Notes: generated from the letters alone by a model not told the origin. DNA of 64,000 bases from Spodoptera frugiperda (GCF_023101765.2 NC_064238.1:4462001-4526000); one strand, 5' to 3'; positions 47,870 through 60,956 are shown, numbered from the stretch's first letter. Numbers and translations: made by a program.

Positions 47870-48062
47870 AATTTTATATTATAAAGCTAAAGAGTTTGTT
47901 TGTTTGTTTGAACGCGCTAATCTCAGGAACTACTGGTGCGATTATAATAATTCTTTTTGTTTTGGATAGCACATTTATCGAGGAAGGTTATAGGCTAAAA
48001 AACATCATGCTACGTTCAATAGGAGCCGTGCAGAACGGGTGAAACCGGAAGCAGCTAGTATA
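47870..48062 (+). repeat. Interspersed repeat, 'GAACGCGCTAATCTCAGG' family
   Basis: This good copy of the family at 4253 has GCTAAAGAGTTTGTTTGTTT, GAACGCGCTAATCTCAGGAA, ACATTTATCGAGGAAGGTTA and GGAAGCAGCTAGTATATTAT. Confidence 0.65.
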
Positions 48063-48889
48063 TTATATAGAAGAAGATATACTTTAAGTCATAAATAATA
48101 TAATCAGCTTGACTGTTCCGTATAAGATGTTTTGTGTCTTGGAGAGAATAAGGGAATCGAAATTAAGAGTCTGTTTTTTGTGTCAGTGTCTATGCTATGT
48201 GATATGTAAAACTTGTTTTAAAAATACTTGTACTTGTAAATTTTGTTTTTATACAGATTATGAATTACCGAAGTTTTGTTTTGTTTTGTTACGTTATATG
48301 TATGTATAAGTAGAATAGCTTAAATTATATTAACATTAAAATTAAACTAAATAACATTATGAATATTCTAGAATAGACAAAAAAGGAAATAAAATTAAAG
48401 TTTAGAATTTTAACATTGAATATATAAAGTATACACATTTATAAACTTCAAAAATCTACAGATACGTCATATAGTCCAAGAGTTAATGTTTAAAATAAAT
48501 TGGGACATAAGGCACATTCTATTATAGTCAAAGAGTCAATGTTAGAAATAAATTGGGTTACAAGGCAATGTCTTTCATTACCTAAAATAAAAATCGTTAT
48601 CATGTCATGTGTACTTAAAGTACGACAGTGATCTCTTATATTGAAACAATATTGTGTAATAGATAATGTGGTATCATACCTACTTATATACTAATGTGGG
48701 ATAGGTATGTACCTACATATATGTTATTATTTTAGACGCAGAATTAAGTAGGTATAATTTAGTTTTTATTATGTTAATTTATAAACAATGAAGGAAGAAT
48801 TTTTGGCTCTTGAATAGACATCTGACAACAAATTATCTGTAGTTACCTGTGTTACTCGTATTTAGTTTTGTATTTTCTTACTAACCCAA

Positions 48890-49020
48890 CAAACTTTGTA
48901 CCGTCTCAAACATTTTGACTCTCCTTTTACACCTATGGACTTCCACAAACAATTCAAGAGTTCTCCATTTTTAGCGAAACTGATGAACAAAGCAAAGTCT
49001 TTTCCGCTTATTTTGTCTAT
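48890..49020 (+). repeat. Interspersed repeat, second copy of the 47690 element
   Basis: AACTTTGTACCGTCTCAAAC, GGACTTCCACAAACAATTCA and TTTTTAGCGAAACTGATGAA align with 47690-47850. It is shorter and diverged. Confidence 0.45.
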
Positions 49021-49366
49021 TTTTTAATAATACGAACATACACGTGCCACACTTTGGCACTGTGACGTGAAAATTACGACCCCATTCAAAATTCATGAAT
49101 TATAACTACAATTATTATCATTAAAAAAACTAAATAATACGTATTTCCACTTTGTTGAATTATTTATTTGAACACGTGACCGTGCGCAGGCGCAATGTGT
49201 ATCGGAAGCAAGGTTGACATGCACCCAAAGCGTAACAGACATGTGCACTATGCAATCCATGATTCCGGCTTGAATTTTAAATTAATTATTGTAATTTTAA
49301 TATTTATTAACTGTTACATTAAATGCCATACAATAAATATTCTATGTTGAGTAAGATATCCTAAGT

Positions 49367-49677
49367 TTTTTTTAAGGAATAAGCCGGTATACGAGCTTAT
49401 GGACCACCTGATGGTCGACAATCGCCGCCGCTCATGGACACTTGAAACACCAGAGGCGTTACAAGTGCGTTGCCGGCTTTTTGGGGGTTAGGAATTTAAG
49501 GGTTGTTGGAGAATCTGGAATTGGGAAGATTGGAAAGGGGGTAATTGGGCCTCCGGTAACCTCACTCACTCAACGAAACAACGCAAGCGTTGTTTCACGT
49601 TGGTTTTCTGTGAGGCCGTGGTATCACTCCGGTTGAACCGGCCCATTCGTGCCGAAGCATGGCTCTCCCACACTTAG
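49367..49677 (+). repeat. SINE-like element, 'CCGGAGTGAT' family, full-length reference copy
   Basis: This is the most complete of the seven copies, about 310 bp. It has TTTTTTTAAGGAATAAGCCGG, ACCACCTGATGG, CACCAGAGGCGTTACAAGTG, TTAGGAATTTAAGGGTTGTT, GGGCCTCCGGTAACCTCACT, the palindrome CAACGCAAGCGTTG, GGCCGTGGTATCACTCCGGT and CATGGCTCTCCCACACTTA. No coding capacity beyond chance frames. Confidence 0.75.
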
Positions 49678-52462
49678 TCACACAAAGCATTGAAGAAGAT
49701 TTCGAAGTTTATAACAAATAATACTTTTACATAACTTAATATTACGTTGACTGAAGTCATAATAAAACTGAATTATGTATTAACAATTTCAATTATAATT
49801 GTATTTGAACAACGCAGCAACGATGACTGTATCGCTGTTTTAATGACTGGGTTTAATAAACCCTTTTTTTGTTATTTGCATAAGTCGTGTCATGTTTAGG
49901 TCGACATTGAATATTTATTGTTTTGTTTCAATGTGAAATTCGCAAGTTAAGTAAGTCGCTTTCTTTTTTTTAATTGTTTTTTTCCTCCTACAGTTCTACA
50001 TAGGTATTATAATGAAGAATTATTATGATATTTATAAAGAATATATTTTTTTTGTATATTCTTCATTTGCTACAAAGCCACCTATGTAAGGGCCCATATA
50101 AATATATAATTAGACAGGTATATTATATATTTTGCGAATAGACTAGAAGAATGTCGTTTGAAATGATTTTCTACTGGAGAAAGTTGATTTACGTAGTCAA
50201 ATAACATTTCGCGTGAGTCACCTACTTAGGGACTTCTATAGAAAAGACTGATGTCTGTGGATGAAGCGAAAGGGGTATATAGGATTCGTAGCAATTGCCA
50301 TTCCATACCAGACAGGCGTGAGGTTATGTATGGACTTCTATAGTTTTTAGTCTTTGATATGCGACTAGTAAACTCAAATCTGATTGATCCGAAACACCTA
50401 TATTAAAAAAGTTTTGATCATAGATTCAACTATAAGACTAATGAAATCTTTACCAAACTAAAAGGAACACTATGAATAACATAAAACAAAATTATATGGA
50501 TTATGGTAATTTACCATATGGTGCTAAAAGTACCATACGCACTATGTAACATGTTCTACCGGATCACTCGCTTCCGTACAGCAGAGACACATGACTCTAC
50601 CCTGTTCTATTTTGAGTACCATAATTGGGACTTTCGTAATGCACATGTTTTTAAATGCGCACTGGTGCTTAACCATTTTAGTGGAACAGTGTGGTTTAGG
50701 AGTCTATGGCGTTTTATTGAAGATGGCAGGTTTAGTTTGAATTGGGTTTTCGTGGTACGAGAGGATTCAAATGGCGGTAGTCAGTCAGTCGCATGATGCT
50801 GGGATCCTTAGGTCAGCAGAAGCTCTAAAGATTTAATATTATTTACCAGAAGGTATTTAATATTATGGTGCGTGATGGTAGTTACGTACCTTTTTTACGG
50901 CTTACGAAGATTAATTTCTACCAAGTAATATTTTACGTAATATTTAATTTTGAAATATCTATTATAAATACAATGTTAATACACAATCTCTTGTCTATGA
51001 AACCTAACCTAATCTAAAATTTACAGAGCAGTAAAAATATATAATCATACGTTTTGAAATATAAAAAATAACGATCACACAATTCATATAATATTTAATT
51101 TTAATTAATGTCAATGTTGATCGTTCTATTTATAACTTCAAATAAATTAAATATATAATCTTAAAGCAACCTTTACAAAGATATTATAATTCAAATATGA
51201 AATATAAATATTTTGCATAAATTATATTATATACTTAGGGACGGTAAAATGTGAGTTGTTTGGTCCTGTCTGATCAAGTTTGACAGCTATATATTATAAC
51301 AAATATTATTTACAAAGATTCATAAGGGTTATTAATAGGACTTAATAAGACAATCCATAAATCGTCATCGTTATGTACCTACTTTTTTCTATATTTCTAC
51401 AACGTCTTACTAATAGTATAAATGCAAAAGTTCGTTAATTTGGGTGTTCATGCGTATGTCTATCACTCAACCACGTCAAAACGCCTAAAGGGATCGAAAT
51501 GAAATTTGGAACAGGGATAGATTATGGTCTGAAATAATACATAGCACACCACGGTTACGCGAATAATAAAAAGAAATTTAAAAAAACCTACTTACGTTAG
51601 TAAGTACCGTTCTAGTTTTGTACTTAATAGTTATTTAAAGGTATATAAGTTAGGCATATCAATCTATTCTCTATTAGAGATATAAATTCAGATGTCATTA
51701 TCGATAATATTATTAACATAATTTGTATTTCTGTTAGTAACACTTGATTGTGATACGTTTAATATATAAATGAGATAAATAATAATCAATCTTCATTTGT
51801 AGATATTAATTGACTTAAAAGTTATCGAACGCAGGGCTTTCCAGGCCGGAGGTAATTGTGACAGGGTTATTTTGATGATTTAACAATAATAGATTATTCG
51901 CAATATTCCCCGGTTAGGTAAATGAGAATTATGTTCATAATAATATATACTTATAAATGTTTCTAGAAATTATTTTTAGTTTGGGAATAAAGTTTATTCT
52001 GTTGCAGAACTATAATCTATATTACTAAAATGCGGCAGACTTTGTTTGTTCCATTATTTATGTGTTGGTTAGTCCATTTATCAACGAAAACTGTAAGGAA
52101 CTGATTAGCGGGTGAAACCGCGTGGAAGTAGTAGGGTGTAAGAGTATACATACCTGCCATAATTTATTTAGTATTCTACTTACCCTTACTTGAAATAACA
52201 AAGTATCATGTTATAAAAAACTCGAACAAGTTTTAAAACAAATGCCAATAACAATTAACAAAACAAATTGCACACTAATTACGCGCGTGACACTTAAAAT
52301 GCGAACAAAAGCCGATTGTGCTGAGTCATAAACACTAAGCATAGCTTATTGTTACAGTCAAGTAAGTAGACATTAGTAACTATAAAGTTATTTTATCTTT
52401 TAACTAAGTACGACTATTGTGTCTCGGTATAGTTGCAGTTCAAAAATAAAATAATAATCAAC
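49678..52462. other. Intergenic, nothing firm
   Basis: AT-rich DNA. Dispersed-repeat pieces lie at about 51410-51535 (CTAAAGGGATCGAAATGAAA, as at 32580) and 52015-52135 (CCATTTATCAACG...GGGTGAAACCGCG). A 97-codon open frame at 50503-50796 has no recognisable features and is not accepted as a gene. Confidence 0.4.
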
Positions 52463-52743
52463 GTCACGCCTTTTATCCCCGAAGGGTAGACTGAGGTGCA
52501 CATTACGGCACGTAGTGTCGCTATACTATGTACACCCTTTTTTCACCATTTGTGTTGTAAGTCCCATGTAATAGCGGGTGAACCTATAAACATGGGCACA
52601 ATTCCAGACTCCGTGCTACTACCTACTGAGAAATTTTCGGAAAACCCAATAAAACTCAGTAATACTTTGCCCGACACGGTAATCAAACCCAAGACCCGTT
52701 ACGCGGCAGTCGCACTTGCGTTCACTCGACCAATGAGGCAGTG
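52463..52743 (-). repeat. tRNA-derived SINE-like element, full copy
   Basis: It matches 33062-33327 along its length. On the plus strand it begins ACGTCACGCCTTTTATCCCC, passes GTTGTAAGTCCCATGTAATA and TTCCAGACTCCGTGCTA, and ends at the tRNA-like head (complement of GCCTCATTGGTCGAGTG). ATATTTTAACTAAGT(A/G)CGAC flanks it on both sides (about 52391 and 52773), an apparent local duplication. Confidence 0.7.
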
Positions 52744-55700
52744 CCACATTAGTAACAATAAAGTTATTTTATATTTTAACTAAGTGCGACAATATTGTGT
52801 CTAGGTAAAGTTGCAGTTCAAAAATAAATCAAACAAAAAATCGTAAGAAACGCATATGTTTTGTTTATCATCAATCGAATTATACTAATTACGAACAAAC
52901 AAAAGCATATGCCACCGTGACTCGAAACATTTTCGTGAGTCGAGAGCTAATTTGTAGTTTTTGTTGAATCTCTGTTGAGCCAGATGGTTGTAGCACGCAT
53001 GCCGTATGGCGTCAGCAGCAATGCTAAGGCAGGAACATGGCGTAATTTCACTGTCTACTATCTCAAACAATCTGGTCTCATGTCGGAAACCCGAAAAGAT
53101 ATATCGTTTTATTTCATCCGTATAAATCCTGGCATTATGGTGGATCTTGTGTAATGTATGGGATTAGATTAGCTTGGTACTAATTATTTAGAACTGGCGA
53201 AAAGGCGACTTTAAACTAGTAAATGCTCACTTACATTTATTAATTCAAGGAATAAAAGGTGTGAATGTTATATTTATGTATTTAATACATAATAAAAATA
53301 GGTTAACAAACACCCAGTCCAGTAATGTAAAGTATAGCATCTTATACTCCTAACTTATGAGCAGAATAAGCAATTAGGCAGTGCAAATATAATATAACAG
53401 CTTGTACATTGACACCGCAGACATTTACAATGAAGATAAACTTGAAATTTAATCACTTTCGCACATATTGTAATGTAGTTTTAATTTATTAGTTATTTTT
53501 TATTTAAATTTACGTATATGTTGTTTAATTCAAGTTCCTTTGTTCAGAAAAACAGACATAGAATCATATTAAGATGAAGAGACCAATTTATTTCTTCTAC
53601 GTGAATAAATACTAAACAATAGTTCCTATTAGCCTATCAGTGCTGTCAAATATCCTAATTGATTTGGTAGTTCCGCTTGTCCTATCCTTCAATTTATCAG
53701 TTAAAGGTATCGAATTAATCAGTAGTTTACTATTTTATTAGTGCTCTAATCATAGGACGAGCCCTTGAAATAACAGGAATTTAGATTGTGTAATGAGATT
53801 GAATATGTCTAGTCGAATGTCTAGCATTTACACGACAGTTACAAGGTTACTATACACATAGTCAATGATAAGTGAACAATATCAGTGCAAGTATATATGG
53901 AGTACAAAAACATGTTATAATTCAGTACAAAGTTTATTTTTAAGCTTGTCTCCGAAGGCCGAGACAAAGACTCGAGCGCAAGAAGGAAATGCCTCCACAA
54001 AGGAATGTCATCTTTGTTAATTAAACAAACAAACAAGCGGACATTTTTTGTGCAAGTCTACATTTTCGTTATGGCCCGAAGCTCTCCGCATAAGATGCAC
54101 AGATTATTATTAATAATACAAAAATATACGTCATCCTAATCTTGGAACACGTGGATGCGCGAACTGTGCGTAGAAAAAGTGCTTATTCAGTTTCTTTAGT
54201 GAATTCGGTAGTACCCTAAAGGTAAAGTCCGTTTTTTGCTTGTTCCCATGAACCCTGTGACAATGGCCTCGACCTCGCTGAAAGACTTCGGGGAGATCCA
54301 CGCAAGAATAAATATTATACAACAATAGGGTAGCTTCTTTGACTTTACTTTGCAGTGTAGCACGACGTACCAGTCTTGATCTTTACAATTATATTGCCAA
54401 CAAGGAAATAAAAAGAAGTAACATAAACTAACAATTCACTGGTAGGTATTTGTATTCAGAAATGTAATGACCTATTATTAAAAACGTTTCGGACGTACGT
54501 ATTGGCGGATGCGATTGTTCAAGGTTCATGACGTAAAACATTCACTTAATCAATATTTATGGCACATTAATAAATTTGTATTGCAGTTATAAATATGACG
54601 TAAATAACTTAGCTCTTAGGTGTGACAGTAATAAATCATCAAAAAGGGTTTGATAACATTAATCTGTGTACAATTAAAAGTTGTTGATAAAATGGTTCAA
54701 GTATCAGGACTGGTCAGGCGCGCTATGAAAGGTAACAAAAGGTATAGCGGCTCGTAAGTTCGTAACGGACTTTTTTCGAAGCGGCATCGATCAGGATATC
54801 TTTCTCGTAGCTTTACCGATGCAAGGGCCCGCCATTCCCACGCATCGCGTAGCCTGATTACTGACTTAATTTATTTATTGGCCAAAAGAATTTTGTCACG
54901 TGCTTTGCTAATCTGACATTATAAGGTGTCTATAAATTTATGCTTTATTACTTTAATCTCTACTGTCCGGATTTTAAAGTAGAATTTCATAAGATACGAT
55001 AGATATGCAACAAAAATGTTATGTCCTTGTTTTACAATTCTCTCAAATTTGCATATAGGGTCTACGCTCAGCCCAGTTTCATTATTGGAATCAATTTCAT
55101 TTATACAGTCAACTTTCTTTTTTTTTATTACAAAATAGTTGACACTAAATAAAATGGCAGAAATGGCTATGGTATTACAGAATTTTAATTAAACCCATCT
55201 ATCTGAGAAGAGCGCATTTGTTACTTAACACTAAAAAGGAGTTACAAAGTACCAACATAGAACCAAACGGGTCTTCGAGCGTTTTAAGTGCAGTAATAAT
55301 CTACGCAGATAATGATAGTAAAAATAAGCGTTCGTTAAACTGCACTGCTACTGTAGATAACTGTATGAAGATATCGGTATAAGAGGACACTTGTTCCAAA
55401 GGATAATAGCCACTTGCTATAGAAATAATGTTGTCTTAGCACTTTAAAAAGACCGTCTCGCGTTCTCTTTAGAAAATGTAATTAAAACTGCAATTTCTCC
55501 GTAGCATTCCGTGTGTGACCTTAAAGGCATGTTTACGATCCCTATCTGTAGTGAAAACTAGTTCATTTTGCCCTTTTATAAGACACGTTCCTAACTGTAT
55601 TTGTAATATGCGTTTGTATGTCATAGTTAATTAAGGGCTGTTCATCATACAAGTGAATCATCTAACATGATGTTTGGATAACAATTGCTATCTAAATAAC

Positions 55701-58140
55701 TAGATGAGTGATTCAGTCATTGCCAGATAAATATTTGAAACTATGTGTGATCTAGATTGAGATAGTAAATATGAGGAGATTCTTTAGGAATTGCATCAAA
55801 GTGTTAGTCATATTGTTTTAAGATAAAGTTCTGTTTTCTAGGATTACATTAGATAAAGATCATTTCATGAATTGATGATAGGCAGCGATGACTTTAGTAG
55901 GGTTTACCTCATCCAAATTTTGCCAGTTTAATGTAATGCAAGAAATTGATCACTTAATTATGGGTATTTATTATGTATAATGTGTTTTGGTGCAGCAAGC
56001 GCACACGTGTTCTCAAGATCCACAAGGGAGTAAGTTTTTAAAAATCGATAAATTGCTACCTAACGGTGATCGATATTCATTCATGTGTATCAAAAACTTT
56101 AATCATTTGAAACAGCGCCTGACGAATGGAGCGGAAAATATTTAAATGGAAGTCAAAATAGCGTGCAACTACCCCATAAAATATGGCGATATTTTGGTGT
56201 AAGAAAAAAGTTAAGGGAGAAATTTTACATTCTCAAAGTCCCGGATACAAGGAGCGTGCGGAACGAAACTAACTAAGGAAGAAATAGGTGAACTTTGTTT
56301 ACCAATATTGGAATACGTTGCATTCTTCATTAGCAAAACTTCCGTTATTTGGCTGAAGTCAAAGCAATTTACAAGGTGCTACTGTAATTCCGGGTTGAAA
56401 ATAAGGTAAAGCAAAAAGTGTACCAGTTTTTTTAACTTTGATAATTCTGCGTTTCGTCACCATCTCGTTCGCCGTCCTGGCAGTAGCCGGCGAAGCGATG
56501 TGGCCAAAGATGGATCACACAGACTTAGAAAGTACCTATTCACTCTGACCATGAAAATACCCGGGTATTGTTTCTCAGGAAAAATAGAAAGATATAATAG
56601 TTGGTGTTGTTTCTTTCCCAAAGACAAATAGCACCAGTGTCTATTCATATTTGATACACAATTAAGTCCTTAAGTAATTTTTAGCTGTCATTATCGCACA
56701 GATAACACAAAACATTAGTCTAGACTTAAGGGTGTTCCCCAGGGGAATGTACTTGGTCCAACCGCTTACTGTCAATGACTATTTAAACATAATGTAATTA
56801 AGTAAACTGTGGGAAAATCTGTACTTACTAATTCTTTAATTGGGTTGACAATCATCAGGGTTCCATCATAGCAAATCACGATTCATCAACATCTTACAAA
56901 TTGCAGCATTGATTTGAATAATTTCAAATGTGCTTCACAAAAATTAAATCAGTTCGGTCGACCCAAACTGTAATCAACCCGTTTGTATGGGTCTCCCTTG
57001 AAACTTGGTATTTTTTACGCGGGATAACGGCGGCACATTACAATCATAATAGCGCTATCGCCTTACCGTTAACGGCTCGGGTTTTGGGCTGACTACACCG
57101 AATGTTAACTGGAGATTAAGGAACAAATTTTGTTCTAAAATTTGGAATAGATAAAATATGTTGAAAATATTGATTGTTGAAAAGTTACTGGCAGTGTTTG
57201 GAATTGGTATTTTTTTAAATAAAAGATTTCTTATACAAAAATTAAAATGTTAGGTTTTTGGTGAATATAACAATACGTTCAATAATTCTCTCTCAGTCGA
57301 ATATTCAAAAACAAACTAAATCATCTCTTGTTAACAGTCAGTTTAAAGTGACAGTTAATAAGAGATTTAGAGGATGGTGCAACCGACCGTAGCGGCTTAT
57401 GCTAAGCTGCAAAGCGTTTTAAGTAGGTCATTTACTGTCAAATGATTGGTTGCATTAGCATAAGGGTCTTTGTCTCACTGGGGTTGGGTATTAAGGGAAT
57501 GTGACGTAAATGGCCTTATTTAGACTTATTGGCCATAGAGAAATTAGGAGCAGAGAATTTGTAAGGGCCAGAGCCAATTTAAATTTAATTTCGACACATT
57601 AACAGCTTTACTCAATTGATTTCACAACAGATAAGATGGAAAGTAGTGATACACAAAATATTATTCTGCTTCTAGTACAAAAAAAAAAAAGCAAAATTAG
57701 GGTTCAGATAGGTTTATTATCGTAAATTAACTAAATTCTAACATCACAATGTTTACTAAAATAGAAGGCACTAAGTCAAGTAATTCAATTTGTATAAAGA
57801 GGTGCCCTAGGAAACTCGTAAGTATTTACAATATTTGAACTATTCAGGCGAGCTTTTAACTATTCTACCATACATCGGACAGTCATTGAATGTTCAAGAC
57901 ATTGAACTATGTTAAACTACTAGAATTACATATAAATAACACGATCAATGTACAAAGCTTGAAGTGCAGGCTCGTCTCTCGACCGTTACAACACACCTTG
58001 CGCCTGCGCCGTCAACCGACTTTGGCACTAACAGCTGTATGTTATGTTTTACTACACTATACATACATACGTCTATCGCAATAAATATCTCAAATTAAAT
58101 TTATCTACACGCGAACTACGTTCATTTATATCCTAAATAA
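52744..58140. other. Intergenic, no gene recognised; 3' flank of the bHLH gene at its right end
   Basis: The region is repeat-poor. Open frames of 60-65 codons on the minus strand near 52885, 53839, 54131 and 56457 lack splice context or family features. CAAGCTTGTCTCCGAAGGCCG (53942) and the 54131-54325 stretch are somewhat GC-richer and could be undetected exons. A minus-strand AATAAA near 57713 may be the poly(A) signal of the bHLH gene. An enhancer role is possible but not shown. Confidence 0.35.
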
Positions 58141-59355
58141 TTAATTCTTATTGTTATGTTTCAATAATCGGGCTTGTCTAGTTTTCTCTTGCCACCATTT
58201 CAGGGTTTCCTCGAACTGTTCTCTGTCCTCCGGTGTCACATGAATATCTGGAAGTTCTTTCTTGAGTTCCATGTCATCATTAAACTGATCTTCAACTAAT
58301 AAAGCATTTTCAGCCTTAAATTTGTATTCGTTATGGTTCAAAATCAAACCAGGATCAATCGATGGCAAGCTAGTGTCTTCAGTGAAACTATGATGCATTT
58401 GTTGATTCATAATCGTGGAGTATTTCACTTCGAAATCGTTCTCAGTCACTGGCACGTCAGTTTCACTCAAGTAATGTCTTTCAGGAATCACTGTAAATTG
58501 TTCAGCTGAATTTGGGAACGCAAAATGCCCTTCCAATAAATTAGGAGTGATCTCTTCATGACCCAGAAGATCGGATGATGGAGTGAGAGGTTGTCCAGCG
58601 CCTTCTTCTTCCTCGTACAAATTTGGAGTGGCCACTAACTGGAACTGTTCCGCTGCTTGCATATCAATGTATTGTTGTCGAGAAATGTGCATAGATCCGT
58701 CTAATTCATCTTCATCCATATCCTCATCTTCAATTGCAGGAGAATGCAAAGAGTAATAACTTCTTTCTTGACTATTTTCTCTGGGCGATGATGATGCTGG
58801 AGATGGGAATGATTCCATCGATGGTCGTGAAGAGTTTTCTTTATCATGACCGATGTTCAATAAGTTCTCCAGGTTTCGAATATATTCAACTGCCATGCGC
58901 AGCGTTTCCACTTTACTCAATTTTTTGTTAGCTCCTCGATTTGAGTTAGCATTTTCGAAAGCAGCCGCCACTTCTTCAGGGATATGTCGGCGGAGAGCGG
59001 CAAATCCGTCATTGACTTGACGTACTCTGTTGCGTTCCCGCGCATTTCGTCGAGCTACTGCAAGCGGAGTTGGTGACCGCACTGATTCATCCGCATTATT
59101 TTCACAGGATCGCGATTTCTTAGCCGCTGGTGCTGTTGACGAGGACGTGTCAGCAGCACGAACTAATGACGTCACTGACACAGTTGTTGGCACGGATGGA
59201 GTCTTCTGCTTCTTTCTCACTATAATAATTTCACGTGTGGAATTTTGATTGGCGTCATTGTTCGATATGTTCACGGAATTATTCACGGATTCCTGGAGCA
59301 CCTGCGACTTGCCTAGCGGCGAATTGCGGAAGACAACAACGCCGATGGAACTCAT
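58141..59355 (-). CDS. ase: Achaete-scute family bHLH transcription factor, asense-like (404 aa, single exon)
   Basis: One open frame of 405 codons including TAA. The first in-frame ATG gives MSSIGVVVF; a slightly longer frame exists only with a GTG start. After a low-complexity Ser/Thr/Asn-rich N-terminus lies a class A bHLH domain (about residues 100-167). It has the basic region ARRNARERNRVRQVNDGF, a loop-side IPEEVAAAFE and helix 2 KKLSKVETLRMAVEYIRNL. The IPEEV...AFE...RGANKKLSK form is closer to asense than to achaete, scute or lethal of scute, by family knowledge. An acidic centre follows, and an aromatic C-terminal motif (LKWWQEKTR) resembles the family's conserved C-terminal WW-type motif. 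The lack of introns is normal for this family. The role would be nuclear: dimerising with Daughterless to bind E-boxes in neural precursors. The choice of asense over another achaete-scute paralogue is probable, not certain. Confidence 0.9.
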   Translation of the reverse strand: MSSIGVVVFRNSPLGKSQVLQESVNNSVNISNNDANQNSTREIIIVRKKQKTPSVPTTVSVTSLVRAADTSSSTAPAAKKSRSCENNADESVRSPTPLAVARRNARERNRVRQVNDGFAALRRHIPEEVAAAFENANSNRGANKKLSKVETLRMAVEYIRNLENLLNIGHDKENSSRPSMESFPSPASSSPRENSQERSYYSLHSPAIEDEDMDEDELDGSMHISRQQYIDMQAAEQFQLVATPNLYEEEEGAGQPLTPSSDLLGHEEITPNLLEGHFAFPNSAEQFTVIPERHYLSETDVPVTENDFEVKYSTIMNQQMHHSFTEDTSLPSIDPGLILNHNEYKFKAENALLVEDQFNDDMELKKELPDIHVTPEDREQFEETLKWWQEKTRQARLLKHNNKN

Positions 59356-59460
59356 TTCGGTACGATGAGTTGCCGTTTTCACATGTTACGTTTGTTTATT
59401 TTGTATTAGTTGCGGACTTGGGTTAAATTATATCACGTAGAAAATAACTGTTTTCTAGTT

Positions 59461-59580
59461 AACTGGAGTAGGACTATTCGATGGCGTCAGAGCGCCGGCC
59501 GCGACAGGAATGGCGCGTGCCGCGCGGACGCACCTGGGGTGGCTCGCGGGGGGATAAACAGGGGTACTTACGTTGACTAG
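59461..59580 (-). promoter_or_regulatory. GC-rich, CpG-dense stretch upstream of the bHLH gene
   Basis: About 100-200 bases before the start codon the sequence changes abruptly to high GC with many CG dinucleotides (GAGCGCCGGCCGCGACAGGA, GTGCCGCGCGGACGCACCTG). It contains CACCTG, an E-box of the kind bound by proneural bHLH dimers, consistent with autoregulation. This is probably the proximal promoter or 5' leader. No classical TATA box is clear, though TATAATT (minus) occurs near 59427. Confidence 0.4.
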
Positions 59581-60956
59581 TTGCACACATGCTCTTTAAA
59601 AAGGGCGGAATGGGGAAGCGTTTCTGTTCAGCTTGATAGGCCCTTTGAGTTTTCGGTTAAAATATTAGAACCATATTTAAATCATTCTAGACATTCATTG
59701 AATCTATCTACACTTTTACTAACGTATTTCATTTTGAAATTCACTTATTTAGAAAGTGCATTAAATTCTTTAAATAGTTTATTCAAAAACTTAAATTAAT
59801 TTCATTAATTTAAAATAAATCCTGACTGCATCAAAAGCTCAAATCAAACTCGATCACGAACAGCAACGATGGCCCAAAACCTGAACAGTATAAAGGACAA
59901 TATAATTTTCATGGGGTGTCGCACCCAACTATATACATGTGTGTGTAAGCTGCACTTACATACCAACACATACCTACCTTTATTATGTCATATAAACGCA
60001 CACATGGAAACAGATCACACATGGGCAATAATCTAGCTAAAACCGTTCGCGTGTTTCAATGGAACTCCGAAATGATTGCGCAGGCGCAGGGGGTTGGCAA
60101 ATGGAATATTTAATGTTAGTAGCGGGTAAGAGCAAGTAATATTGTTGTATTTTATTGCTCAGTACTTTAAAACTTCAGTAAATGCATGCTTCAATTGCAT
60201 TTAAATTCTGTAGGTATATGGGATTATATTAACCAGAAGATTTAACTTATTATTATGAAAAACTTTCACAGTAACTTTTGGAGAAGGAGTATTTAAGGAA
60301 ATATGCATTTTACTTACATAATATAAAAGTAAATAAACATTACAATCAGGGGAAGATATTACATTTAATGGATGATACTAATCCAAATGATACCATTTAT
60401 TATCTAGATAAAATATAATATAATTAATCTTTTTTCAACTGTCATGTTTGTATGTATGTGTGAGTGTATGTGTGTACACCCACGCCAGCTGCGCGCCCTT
60501 TAGCTTTTGTGTAGTGGCACGCGCCACAGTTCTAGTATGACTATTGTTACATCTCTAGTACAACTGCATAGTTCTACAAATAATTATAATACATATTTCC
60601 AAGGAAATAGAGTTTATTTTACGCTGGCGTAATTTTTTTGTGATATTGGAGCTATAAAACGGGATTATCAATGGGAGATAGAAAAAGGTTCGAAGGTTGA
60701 TCAGCGGGTTGCTTAACGTTTAGATTATAAAATAAAGTTATTAATGAAGGTTGGGTCTTCATAAAAAATTGATTATTGGATTGTTCTAGCAAAAGTACTT
60801 AAAGCTTTAACTGTCGAAAGAAAACTGTTGAAGGCAAATCCTCCGCTAATTGTCCGACGTGGCGGTTAATGAGTTAAGCAAGTTTGAAGTCAAAGTCTAT
60901 ATAGTAAAAGGATACTTAAAATAATGTGTTTGTTAAAATGTGTTTGTTACTCAAAT
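59581..60956. other. Upstream flank of the bHLH gene, no gene seen
   Basis: AT-rich non-coding DNA. A further E-box core CAGCTG lies at 60486-60491 in a small GC-richer patch (CACGCCAGCTGCGCGCCC). TATATA at about 59930 could be a distal TATA but is ambiguous. Confidence 0.3.

Noticed and set aside
50503..50796. 97-codon plus-strand ORF
   Set aside because: No recognised motif, no splice or promoter context; length is possible by chance in 64 kb.
59030..59248. Plus-strand 72-codon ORF
   Set aside because: Antisense to the bHLH domain coding region.
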